From Chryseobacterium bernardetii (GTDB taxonomy: Bacteria; Bacteroidota; Bacteroidia; Flavobacteriales; Weeksellaceae), in the NCBI RefSeq assembly GCF_003815975.1, contig NZ_CP033932.1:3949501-4013500 (forward strand): 64,000 nucleotides of DNA. The letters are read 5' to 3'. Positions 26,301 to 34,025 of the stretch are shown piece by piece. The first letter of the stretch is position 1, and every line of letters begins with the position of its first letter. The notes beneath the pieces were generated by a model. That model made no database searches, was not told where the DNA came from, and was given only the letters and a program-made list of their open reading frames with translations. Both the position numbers and the translations under genes were made by a program.

Positions 26301-27104
26301 TCAGACTACTTTTGCCTTCCTGATTACTTTTGCCAGCAGGGCAGGGAAGAACCTTTTCAGATAAACGCCCAATACTTCTTTGCCGCCAATGACTTTCTGG
26401 TTTTTCTTTTTTTCGATAGCGTTCAGCATTTTTTTAGCAAAAATATCTACAGGCATTCCTTTCATTGTAGCATCATCCATCGTTCCCTGAGATGAACCGT
26501 CACCGGTTACCGCATGAATGGAAATATCGGTTTGTATAAATCCGGGACAAATAATGGTTATCAAAATATTTTGAGCGTACAATTCTGCACGCAGAGCATC
26601 AAAGAACCCATGAAGAGCATGCTTTGCCGCAGCATAGCCACTACGCATGGGCGCTCCGAATATCCCCATAAGACTTGAGACTACCGCAATATGACCTCCT
26701 TTATTTTGAATCATATAAGGGATAACAGCTTTGGTTAGTGCCACTGTTCCTATAAAATCAACATCCATTAAACGCTTGTCTACTTCTATATCTGTTTCTA
26801 TGGCAAGAGAGCGCTGGGATAATCCTGCATTATTGATGAGAATATCTATTTTTCCAAAGGCAGCTACGGCTTTAGCTGCTATCTCAGGCATTTCTTTATA
26901 ATTTTTCAGATCCAAAGGAATTACAGCATACCGGCTAACTGTAAGTCCGGCACTTTCTGCCACTTCATAAAGCTGCTGTCCGTTTCTGGACGAAAGAATA
27001 ACTTTTGCATTGCTTTTTTGAACCAATTCTTTTACCAGGGCTTCCCCAATTCCTGATGATGCTCCTGTAATCCAGATCACCTTATCGTTATAATAATTGC
27101 TCAT
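26301..27104 (-). CDS. SDR-family oxidoreductase
   Basis: 267 aa, resembling the DHRS7-like / YqjQ group. TGASSGIG at 13-20, NNAGLSQR at 91-98, and catalytic Ser (143 or 144), Tyr157 and Lys161 (GYAAAKHALHG). After the core, PGFIQTDIS and a basic C-terminus (FFPALLAKVIRKAKVV) suggest peripheral membrane contact. Its start is 10 nt downstream of the FAD dehydrogenase stop, so the two are co-transcribed and may act on the same lipid or steroid-like substrate. That is inference. Confidence 0.9.
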   Translation of the reverse strand: MSNYYNDKVIWITGASSGIGEALVKELVQKSNAKVILSSRNGQQLYEVAESAGLTVSRYAVIPLDLKNYKEMPEIAAKAVAAFGKIDILINNAGLSQRSLAIETDIEVDKRLMDVDFIGTVALTKAVIPYMIQNKGGHIAVVSSLMGIFGAPMRSGYAAAKHALHGFFDALRAELYAQNILITIICPGFIQTDISIHAVTGDGSSQGTMDDATMKGMPVDIFAKKMLNAIEKKKNQKVIGGKEVLGVYLKRFFPALLAKVIRKAKVV

Positions 27105-27114
27105 TATGGCTATT

Positions 27115-28791
27115 TTAAATTGAATGATCTTTATTTAATCCTGCAATATATTTTCCGGCTTTCATTCCTGAGAAAATACACCCGCCGAGGAATGTTCCCT
27201 CCAGCGCTCTGTAGCCATGCATTCCGCCACCGCCAAAACCTGCCGCTTCCCCTGCAGCATAGAGTCCTTCAATAATACTATCGTCTTCTCTTAACACCTG
27301 TCCGTTCAGATTGGTTTTTATACCGCCCAGTGTTTTCCGGGTTAGAATATTCAGCTTTACAGCAATTAAAGGCCCGTTTTCAGGAGAAAGGATTTTATGG
27401 GGAGCAGCCACTCTTCCCAATTTGTCTCCTAAATAACTTCTGGTACTTCTGATATAATTCACCTGTGTGTCTTTTGAAAATTTATTATCAAGTTCTCTGT
27501 CTCTGGCTTCAATCTGAGATCTTATTTTTTCATAGTTCAGAAGGTGATCTCCAGACAGCAGATTCATTTTATCCACCAGATCTTTAAGATTATCCGCAAC
27601 AATGAAATCTTTGCCATGTTCTTTAAAAGCTTCTACAGGACCGGGTGCCTTTTTTCCAAAAATACGTTTAAGAAAAAGGGCATAGTCTTTATTCGTAATA
27701 TCAGGATTCTGCTCTGAGCCTGAAAGTGCAAATTCCTTTTTGATAATTTTTTGTGTCAGAATAAACCACGAATAAGAATAACCTGTATCCTGAATATATT
27801 TCAAAGTTCCCAGTGTATCAAATCCAGGAAGGAAAGGAGCAGGTAAACGTTTTCCTTTGGCATCAAACCAAAGCGGGGAAGGTCCCGGCAATATCCTTAT
27901 CCCATGATTAGGCCAGATGGGATTCCAGTTTTGTAAACCTTCCGTATAATGCCACATTCTGTCGCGATTAATAATATTCGCACCTGCATCTTCGGCAATA
28001 CTGATCATTTTACCATCTACATAAGCCGGAACTCCGCAAACCATACTTTCCGGAGGTTTTCCTAATCTTTCAGGCCAGTTTTTCCTTACCAACTCGTGAT
28101 TAGCCCCAATTCCTCCTGAAGCAATGATGATATGAGGAGCGGAATATTCAAATTGAGAAATGATATTTCTATTGGTAGCAGCACCTCTTTCCTGAGTATC
28201 ATTTTCCAGAATGTCACCTTTTAAACCGGTTATTTTTCCTTTGTCTACAATCAGTTCTGTAACTCTGTGCCGGAACTTCATTTGCAATAATCCTTTCTCT
28301 TTTGCCTGATATGCTTTTTCCACAAATGGCTTCACCACACCTGTTCCGGTTCCCCAGCTTACATGAAAACGGGGAACAGAGTTTCCATGTCCGCTAGCTG
28401 ATCCGTCACCACGTTCTGCCCAACCTACCATAAACATCAGCTTAATCCCAAGCCTGGAAATATATTTGTATTTTTCTCCTGCTGCAAACTTTAAATAAGC
28501 TTCGGCCCATTTGCGGGGCCAGTAATCTTCTTCACGGTCAAAGCCTGCTGTCCCTTTCCAGTCCTGTAAGGCCAGCTCATAAGAATCCTTGATTCCCATC
28601 CTTCGTTGTTGAGGAGAATTGATAAGGAAGAGTCCACCAAAGGACCAGAAAGCCTGTCCACCAATATTTTGCTCAGTTTCCTGGTCCAGTAAAAGTACTT
28701 TTTTCCCGGCATTGGTGATTTCCATAGCTGCAGTAAGCCCTGCCAATCCGGTTCCTATGATAATGGCATCTGGTTGGAATGTTTCTTCCAT
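27115..28791 (-). CDS. FAD-binding dehydrogenase (fumarate reductase/KstD-like flavoprotein)
   Basis: 558 aa. N-terminal FAD motif AIIIGTGLAGLTAAMEI near residues 9-25, with the acidic end of the second strand at LLLDQE. A second conserved block, HIIIASGGIGAN, lies near 213, and the C-terminal FAD signature IEGLYAAGEAAGFGGGGMHGYRALEG lies near 515-540. This is the family annotated as 'FAD-binding dehydrogenase', related to 3-ketosteroid delta-1-dehydrogenases and fumarate reductase flavoproteins. True substrate unknown. It forms a two-gene operon with the SDR downstream (10-nt gap). No signal peptide, hence cytosolic. Confidence 0.88.
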   Translation of the reverse strand: MEETFQPDAIIIGTGLAGLTAAMEITNAGKKVLLLDQETEQNIGGQAFWSFGGLFLINSPQQRRMGIKDSYELALQDWKGTAGFDREEDYWPRKWAEAYLKFAAGEKYKYISRLGIKLMFMVGWAERGDGSASGHGNSVPRFHVSWGTGTGVVKPFVEKAYQAKEKGLLQMKFRHRVTELIVDKGKITGLKGDILENDTQERGAATNRNIISQFEYSAPHIIIASGGIGANHELVRKNWPERLGKPPESMVCGVPAYVDGKMISIAEDAGANIINRDRMWHYTEGLQNWNPIWPNHGIRILPGPSPLWFDAKGKRLPAPFLPGFDTLGTLKYIQDTGYSYSWFILTQKIIKKEFALSGSEQNPDITNKDYALFLKRIFGKKAPGPVEAFKEHGKDFIVADNLKDLVDKMNLLSGDHLLNYEKIRSQIEARDRELDNKFSKDTQVNYIRSTRSYLGDKLGRVAAPHKILSPENGPLIAVKLNILTRKTLGGIKTNLNGQVLREDDSIIEGLYAAGEAAGFGGGGMHGYRALEGTFLGGCIFSGMKAGKYIAGLNKDHSI

Positions 28792-28924
28792 GATAAAGGT
28801 GTTTTTTGATTTACAATACTTGATATAAATGTATAAATTATTTGTACTTCAATGAATAAAACACTTTCAAAAATAAAAATAAATTATAATAATACCCGGA
28901 AACCTGTAAAACTGGTGAGTAATT

Positions 28925-30028
28925 TCAGCCCAAAGCCTCAAATTCAACCTTTGCGCCAAGTTCTTCCAATTGCTTACGGTCATATTCAAGCCACATGCTG
29001 TAACCGGTTCTGAACAATATTTTAGGTTTTTTACTGATTTCAAGAGCTTCTGTTCCGGAGAGACTAAACTTTTTCTTCAATAATGCAATAACCTTCATTT
29101 TGTTGGGGCCGATATCTGTAATGTATAAACTGACTTCGGGGCCTAATTCATAATTATTTACAGGTTCCGGTTCTCCTTCTTCTTCCTCTGCAATATTTGC
29201 ATATACTTCCTTCCATAAAGAGGTTTCAAGATCTATATTTTTATCAAAATATTCAATTAATTCAGCTTTATTCCATCTTATATCCTGAATATCCTGCAGT
29301 ATTTTCTGAAATATACTTAAACTTTCAGCTATTTTTAGAGGCGTCCATTTTCCCTGCCCGTGATAGGCAAAATAAACAGGAAAATCATTTTCATCTTCAT
29401 TCAGATCAATAAAAAAAGGGTCTGCAAAATAATTAGAAGCTAAAACAATCCAGCCTGGTTTCATTTCTCCCGGAGCATCACTTGTCAGAATTTTATTCTC
29501 TGCAGAATTATAGTGGTATCCATCCTGAAAGTAATAAATATACTCTGGAGAGGCATAATTTTCCGGTAATCCAAGCCCCGGAATACTTATAGATGCCTTT
29601 AAAAACTCAATAATGGCAGGAAATGAAGATATTTTTTGAAACCATGAAGTGTTTTCCTGTTCTCTTTCCTCAATTCCTATAGGTGAGATTGTATTTCCTT
29701 TTCTTTCAAAAGGAAATTTTATCTGCATCCAGTGCATCAGATCCCGGTCTAAAATCTCTAAGTTTTCTTTCTGCAATACACCGTATGAGCTCAGATACAC
29801 TTTTGTATCCCTATTATTTTTTGAAATAACAGCCACCTGTCCGCCAGAATCATCTGCAACCGGAATATAATCCGGAAGAAAGTCTTCAAACTCATAGGTA
29901 TCATAACGCTCCCTAATTTCTTCTTCAGTACGGAATACATGCACTATATCATAAACAATTTCTTCATTATATTTTTTAATAAAAACATTTATAAAGTCTG
30001 ACCAATGACCGGGAAGATTGATTTTCAT
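28925..30028 (-). CDS. SUKH/SMI1-KNR4-like protein with C-terminal L7/L12-like domain
   Basis: 367 aa, soluble, acidic. The middle (about residues 165-270) has the SMI1/KNR4 (SUKH) pattern: PGWIVLASNYFADPFFIDLNE, then FPVYFAYHGQGKW and IAESLSIFQKIL. The first part (about 1-125; DSGGQVAVISKNNRDTKVYL) has a similar look and may be a second, diverged copy. The last about 68 residues resemble the C-terminal domain of ribosomal protein L7/L12: MKVIALLKKKFSLSGTEALE, ISKKPKILF and QLEELGAKVEFE. SUKH proteins are frequent immunity proteins of contact-dependent or polymorphic toxins. No toxin gene adjoins, so this may be an orphan immunity protein. Domain calls are by eye; function unknown. Confidence 0.7.
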   Translation of the reverse strand: MKINLPGHWSDFINVFIKKYNEEIVYDIVHVFRTEEEIRERYDTYEFEDFLPDYIPVADDSGGQVAVISKNNRDTKVYLSSYGVLQKENLEILDRDLMHWMQIKFPFERKGNTISPIGIEEREQENTSWFQKISSFPAIIEFLKASISIPGLGLPENYASPEYIYYFQDGYHYNSAENKILTSDAPGEMKPGWIVLASNYFADPFFIDLNEDENDFPVYFAYHGQGKWTPLKIAESLSIFQKILQDIQDIRWNKAELIEYFDKNIDLETSLWKEVYANIAEEEEGEPEPVNNYELGPEVSLYITDIGPNKMKVIALLKKKFSLSGTEALEISKKPKILFRTGYSMWLEYDRKQLEELGAKVEFEALG

Positions 30029-30195
30029 AGTATGAAAGGATACTTTAAATTATTGAAACGACTGTCAATTATGAAGTATGATTTGTTTCCGCGGCTAAAA
30101 TACAAAAGAGGATTCATTTGAAGTCCTATCTTTGCTAAAATCATATCACGATGGAAGAATTTAAATCTTCCACCTTTAAAATTAAGCAAATCATT

Positions 30196-30203
30196 TATAT
30201 TTG
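30196..30203 (+). promoter_or_regulatory. -7 box of the rhodanese/thioredoxin pair
   Basis: Perfect TATATTTG, 14 nt before ATG 30218. It overlaps a GTG (30203), which rules that codon out as the start. Confidence 0.7.
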
Positions 30204-30217
30204 TGAAAAATAGAAGT

Positions 30218-30646
30218 ATGAAGTATTTGTTTATCATGGTGTGCTTTGTCTGCTCCATTTTCAGTCAGGCACAGCAAACACAGAATCCATGGAAGGACAG
30301 CCAGCTGATGGATCCTACATTATTAGCCTCAAGAATTGTAAAGCAAAAAACCAAGGATTTACTGATTATTTCAGTAGGACCTGAGGCAATCATCAAAGGA
30401 TCTGTAGACATAGGCCCAACCCATGAGCCTGAAAATCTGGAAAAATTAAGAAATTATCTTAAAAATATTCCTAAAAATAAGAAAATTGTAATCTACTGCG
30501 GATGCTGTCCTTTTGTAAAATGCCCGAATATCCGTCCGGCATTTAATCTATTGATGGAAATGGGATTCAGAAATGCCAAACTTTTAAACCTTCCTAAAAA
30601 TATAAAAACAGATTGGCTGGACAAGGATTATCCAACAAATGATTAA
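30218..30646 (+). CDS. Exported rhodanese-like protein
   Basis: 142 aa from ATG 30218, chosen because the upstream GTG lies inside the promoter. Signal peptide MKYLFIMVCFVCSIFSQAQ with cleavage after AQ. The mature part has a rhodanese-like ending: the active loop in VIYCGCCPFVKCPNIRPAF gives C-x-C-C-x4-C, richer in Cys than the single-Cys loop of ordinary rhodaneses, followed by LLMEMGFRNAKLLN. Its end overlaps the TlpA-like thioredoxin gene. A periplasmic sulfur-carrier or thiol-redox role together with that thioredoxin is likely but unproven. Confidence 0.82.
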   Translation: MKYLFIMVCFVCSIFSQAQQTQNPWKDSQLMDPTLLASRIVKQKTKDLLIISVGPEAIIKGSVDIGPTHEPENLEKLRNYLKNIPKNKKIVIYCGCCPFVKCPNIRPAFNLLMEMGFRNAKLLNLPKNIKTDWLDKDYPTND

Positions 30647-31151
30647 TATGAAAACGAATTTTACCATATTGTTTTTAATCCTTTTCTCAGGATTTACATT
30701 CGCTCAAAATAAGATTGAAACAGGAAAGAAGGCTCCTGAAATAACAATGTCTAAACCGGATGGAACACCGTTTTCCCTTTCAAGCTTAAAAGGGAAATTG
30801 GTTCTTATTGACTTTTGGGCTACATGGTGTGCTCCTTGTGTAGGAGAACAGCCTGAATTGAAAAAACTGTATGATGCCTACTCAGAACAGGTGAAAGCCA
30901 ATCAATTTGAAATTGTAGGAGTTTCTTTGGATAAAAACAAAGAAAGCTGGCAGAAAGCTATAGAACGGTTTAATATCAACTGGATACAGGTCAGTGATTT
31001 AAAATTCTGGAAAAGCCCTGTTGCTAAAGCATATGAGATAGATGAGCTTCCTTTTAACGTCATCATTAACGGAGAAGGGACAATCATTGCTAAAAACCTT
31101 CATGAAAAGGAGCTGGAAGAGTTTCTAAGAAAGAATCTAAGCAAGCATTAA
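30639..31151 (+). CDS. TlpA-family periplasmic thioredoxin
   Basis: 170 aa from ATG 30639, or 167 aa from ATG 30648. The second start gives a cleaner signal peptide (MKTNFTILFLILFSGFTFAQ). The mature domain is an AhpC/TSA-Redoxin-type thioredoxin fold with redox motif WCAPC (Cys64, Cys67) and the cis-Pro segment EIDELPFNVIIN. It acts in the periplasm as a thiol-disulfide reductase. It overlaps the rhodanese-like gene and is co-transcribed with it. A terminator follows. Confidence 0.9.
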   Translation: MINMKTNFTILFLILFSGFTFAQNKIETGKKAPEITMSKPDGTPFSLSSLKGKLVLIDFWATWCAPCVGEQPELKKLYDAYSEQVKANQFEIVGVSLDKNKESWQKAIERFNINWIQVSDLKFWKSPVAKAYEIDELPFNVIINGEGTIIAKNLHEKELEEFLRKNLSKH

Positions 31152-31172
31152 TCTCAAAAAGAATAATTATAC

Positions 31173-31204
31173 AAAAGAGTGGTCAGGATGGCCACTCTTT
31201 TTAC
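31173..31204 (+). terminator. Terminator of rhodanese/thioredoxin operon
   Basis: 10-bp stem AAAAGAGTGG (31173-31182) / CCACTCTTTT (31192-31201), loop TCAGGATGG, followed by T residues. Confidence 0.85.
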
Positions 31205-31605
31205 ATTAAACTGTTATTTGTGTATTAGAATCGGGGCCGATATAACTTTTCATCATTACCGGAAGGACATTGGAGGGAACAATGAGAACTCCCGATTAAG
31301 TATAAGTTTTTTTAAGCCAGCTTTTATTAAATTCTTTAATTAATGCCGTAAAAATAAGAATTAAATCTATAAAAAATCACATTTAAGGGAATAATTTAAA
31401 TGTTAAATTTTCAATTTCTTTTAATAACAATTAATTAATAAAAGGGTATAGGTAAAAAAGATATGGTACATCCCTAATAAAGTGAGATTTAGGCACTTTT
31501 ACTTTAAAAAAAATATATAAAAAGAATGTGAAAAGAACTATTGTGGAAACAATTACTTCAATATTACTTTTCCGCGATGTTAACACAGAATTTCATATTT
31601 AAACC
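31205..31605. other. Gene-free AT-rich stretch of about 400 bp
   Basis: I see no gene, RNA or repeat that I can support. Very AT-rich, with several short stops in all frames. The only small ORFs are under 15 codons. It borders the 3' end of chrA, whose sequence is also more AT-rich than its surroundings. Confidence 0.4.
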
Positions 31606-32736
31606 CTAAAATTGAAATAGGATAAAACCCAACAATGCACCACCTGCAACAACAATTGCACTATTGATTTTTTTATATTTAAAAACCATAATACCACTTA
31701 GAATTGCTATTACAATAGCCCGCCAATCAGTAATAGCTTCTTTACCCATTGTCAAACAAACAGATACTATAATTGCTACCGATGCTACATTTACAGCATC
31801 TAGAAATACTGATAATCCTTTTGAATTGCGCATTTTTTTAACTAACGGATTTAAAAGTGCTACAAATACAAAAGAAGGAAGAAATATTGCTATTGTTGAA
31901 ACAATTGCCCCCGACAGGCCGTTAATCTGATAACCTATAAAAGTAACTGATGAGAAAACGGGTCCTGGAGTGAACTGTCCAATTGCAATTGCATCTATAA
32001 GCTGCGTCCTCGAAAGCAAACCGGTTTGTACCAATTCAGTATCTAAAAATGCAAAAAGTACGTAGCCGCTTCCATAAAGTATTGCACCAATTTTTAAAAA
32101 AGTCAGAAATAATTCAACATCTGTAGTGTTCCGGAAAGATACTTGTGAAATTTTGATATAAGCAAAAGGTATAAAACTTTGCAAAGTATCAGCACGGCTG
32201 TTTTTAAAAAAATACAAAATATAAGCTAAAGAACCTGCTCCAAACATTAAATATATTTCGCTAATACCGAATAAAGAAGCAAGCAACACTACAAGCCCTA
32301 TTGCACATAAAAATATTGATTTTACCGATTTTTTTGCCAATGGATATACTGCTCCAATAATAACGGATATAATGGCTGGTTTTATCCCATAAATAAAAGG
32401 CTGTATTTCAGGGATTTTTCCATAATTACGATATAAAACAGCTAATATTCCAGTAATAAAAACTGCAGGGAGAATAAAGCATAAGCCTGCTATTATCAGT
32501 CCTTTCCATCCCCCTTTATCATAGCCGATGTGAATGGCCATTTCTGTGCTGTTAGGGCCAGGAATAAGATTAGTAGCCCCAATCAGATCCAGAAAATGTT
32601 GTTCACTGATCCATTTTCTTTTCACAACAACTTCCTGTTGCATCATAGCAATATGAGCAGCAGGCCCTCCAAAGGCCGTAAATCCCAATTTCAGAAAAAG
32701 TTGGGCCAGTTCTTTCAGGCTACAATTATTCTCCAC
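31606..32736 (-). CDS. chrA: Chromate transporter, CHR family (ChrA-like)
   Basis: 376 aa inner-membrane protein made of two homologous CHR halves (a long-chain CHR protein). Each half begins with the family signature: LKLGFTAFGGPAAHIAMM with GATNLIPGPNSTEM in the first, and LKIGAILYGSGYVLFAFL with IAIGQFTPGPVFSS in the second. Family members export chromate; many also respond to other oxyanions or sulfate analogues. The coding sequence appears more AT-rich than its neighbours, which may point to acquisition by transfer. It overlaps the upstream doxX-like gene by 11 nt, so the two are translationally coupled. Confidence 0.9.
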   Translation of the reverse strand: MENNCSLKELAQLFLKLGFTAFGGPAAHIAMMQQEVVVKRKWISEQHFLDLIGATNLIPGPNSTEMAIHIGYDKGGWKGLIIAGLCFILPAVFITGILAVLYRNYGKIPEIQPFIYGIKPAIISVIIGAVYPLAKKSVKSIFLCAIGLVVLLASLFGISEIYLMFGAGSLAYILYFFKNSRADTLQSFIPFAYIKISQVSFRNTTDVELFLTFLKIGAILYGSGYVLFAFLDTELVQTGLLSRTQLIDAIAIGQFTPGPVFSSVTFIGYQINGLSGAIVSTIAIFLPSFVFVALLNPLVKKMRNSKGLSVFLDAVNVASVAIIVSVCLTMGKEAITDWRAIVIAILSGIMVFKYKKINSAIVVAGGALLGFILFQF

Positions 32737-33154
32737 TGTCTGTTATATATTTATCAACTGAATAATTACCACCTCCAAAATAAAGAAGCATAATTAATAA
32801 TAAGGTCATGGCAAAATCAGTACGGTATTCATGAGCAAAGCTCCAGAATCCTTTTTCACTAAGGATTGGGATTTTAGTAGTAATAAATGCTACAGCCATA
32901 ATAATCAGCAAAAATACAGAGGCCAGTCTGGATAACAAACCGATTAATAATAAAACCCCACATATAATTTCTACCAGCCCCACCAACGCAGCCCAAAATT
33001 CAGGATTCTGAAAACCTATTTTAGCAAACCGACCCGGACCAACTGTTTCAGGGGTAACAAATTTCTGTATTCCTTCTGAAAGGAAAATTAAGCCAATTAT
33101 CATTCTTGGAATTATCAATGGCAGCGGGTGTGTTTTGATAATATTCTTTTTCAT
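32726..33154 (-). CDS. DoxX-family membrane protein
   Basis: 142 aa, about four membrane segments: IPRMIIGLIFLSEGIQKF, WAALVGLVEIICGVLLLIGL, VFLLIIMAVAFI and TLLLIMLLYFGGG. These match the DoxX/YphA pattern, including the GxxKF after the first helix. Homologues range from terminal-oxidase subunits to uncharacterised redox-associated proteins. It overlaps chrA by 11 nt, indicating joint expression. Precise role unknown. Confidence 0.85.
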   Translation of the reverse strand: MKKNIIKTHPLPLIIPRMIIGLIFLSEGIQKFVTPETVGPGRFAKIGFQNPEFWAALVGLVEIICGVLLLIGLLSRLASVFLLIIMAVAFITTKIPILSEKGFWSFAHEYRTDFAMTLLLIMLLYFGGGNYSVDKYITDSGE

Positions 33155-33180
33155 TTTATAACATGAATTAAGGCCTTAAT

Positions 33181-33786
33181 TTATATTTTGCTGGGTTTGC
33201 TTACATATGGATTGCCCTTTACAAAAAAACGCCAGGGTAACAGAGCATCTTCTTCTGCATAGGCAACACCTATACGGGGGGCCGTAACAATTTCATCAGA
33301 AGCATACCGGATTCCATGATCCTCAATCCAGATTTCATTTCCATTCAGGTCCTTTTTATTAAAGGAGCGGTCAATTCCCAATGCTTTAGCAGCAGATCCG
33401 GGACCGGAGGAAATCGCAGCTCTGGAAGCCGGCATATTTCTTCTGAGCTCCATAATTTCTTTCCCGATTAATGGTTCAACGGCTCTCACCAGAACAGCAT
33501 GCGGATCATCTTCCACAGAAGTCACTACATTGAAAAGATGATGAATTCCATAACATAAATACACATAGGAAACCCCGCCATGGTTGTATAATGTTTCAGT
33601 TCTGTGGGTTCTCCGCCCGCCATAGGCATGAGAAGCTTTATCTTTCACACCAAAATAAGCTTCTGTTTCTACAATAATCCCGGCTGTTATTGCACCATCA
33701 ATATCCGTAAAAAGCACTTTTCCAAGAAGATCCTGAGCCAGAAAAAGAACATCTTGGTTGGAGTAATAGGAGTGTGGTAATTTCAA
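33181..33786 (-). CDS. 3-methyladenine DNA glycosylase (AAG/MPG family)
   Basis: 201 aa base-excision repair enzyme of the human AAG-type fold. Signature VETEAYFG (Glu40-Glu42) holds the catalytic acid. Other blocks are ASHAYGGRRTHRTETLY with intercalation-loop residues, VYLCYGIHHLFNVVT, and GPGSAAKALGIDRSFNKKDL near the 3' half. Full length for the bacterial family. It lies 26 nt upstream of doxX on the same strand and may be in the same transcript, without an obvious functional tie. Cytosolic. Confidence 0.92.
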   Translation of the reverse strand: MKLPHSYYSNQDVLFLAQDLLGKVLFTDIDGAITAGIIVETEAYFGVKDKASHAYGGRRTHRTETLYNHGGVSYVYLCYGIHHLFNVVTSVEDDPHAVLVRAVEPLIGKEIMELRRNMPASRAAISSGPGSAAKALGIDRSFNKKDLNGNEIWIEDHGIRYASDEIVTAPRIGVAYAEEDALLPWRFFVKGNPYVSKPSKI

Positions 33787-33989
33787 ATGGATGGTTTTTA
33801 ATAGTTCTCACTCAAAATTAGTGATAATTTTGTTAAATGAGAGGGGGAAAGCCGGGAGAAGGAAGTTATTATTGGCATATAAAAAAGTTCTGGAGAATAT
33901 TTTAACCTCTTAAACATTTATGAAAAGGAGATCATCTCACTACCAACCTCAGATACTTCCATCTTCCAGCTCCCAGCCCCAACCCCAAC

Positions 33990-34021
33990 AAAAAAAGCCC
34001 CACATTCCTGTGAGACTTTTT
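33990..34021 (-). terminator. Terminator of the prolyl-peptidase operon
   Basis: Imperfect hairpin around AAAGTCTCACA-ggaa-TGTGGGGCTTT (minus-strand sense) followed by a T run, 4 nt after the DPP-IV stop. Confidence 0.7.
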
Positions 34022-34025
34022 ATCA

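Noticed and set aside
30203..30217. GTG at 30203 as start of the rhodanese-like gene.
   Set aside because: It is the last base of a perfect -7 box, so it cannot be in the mRNA; the ATG at 30218 gives a proper signal peptide.
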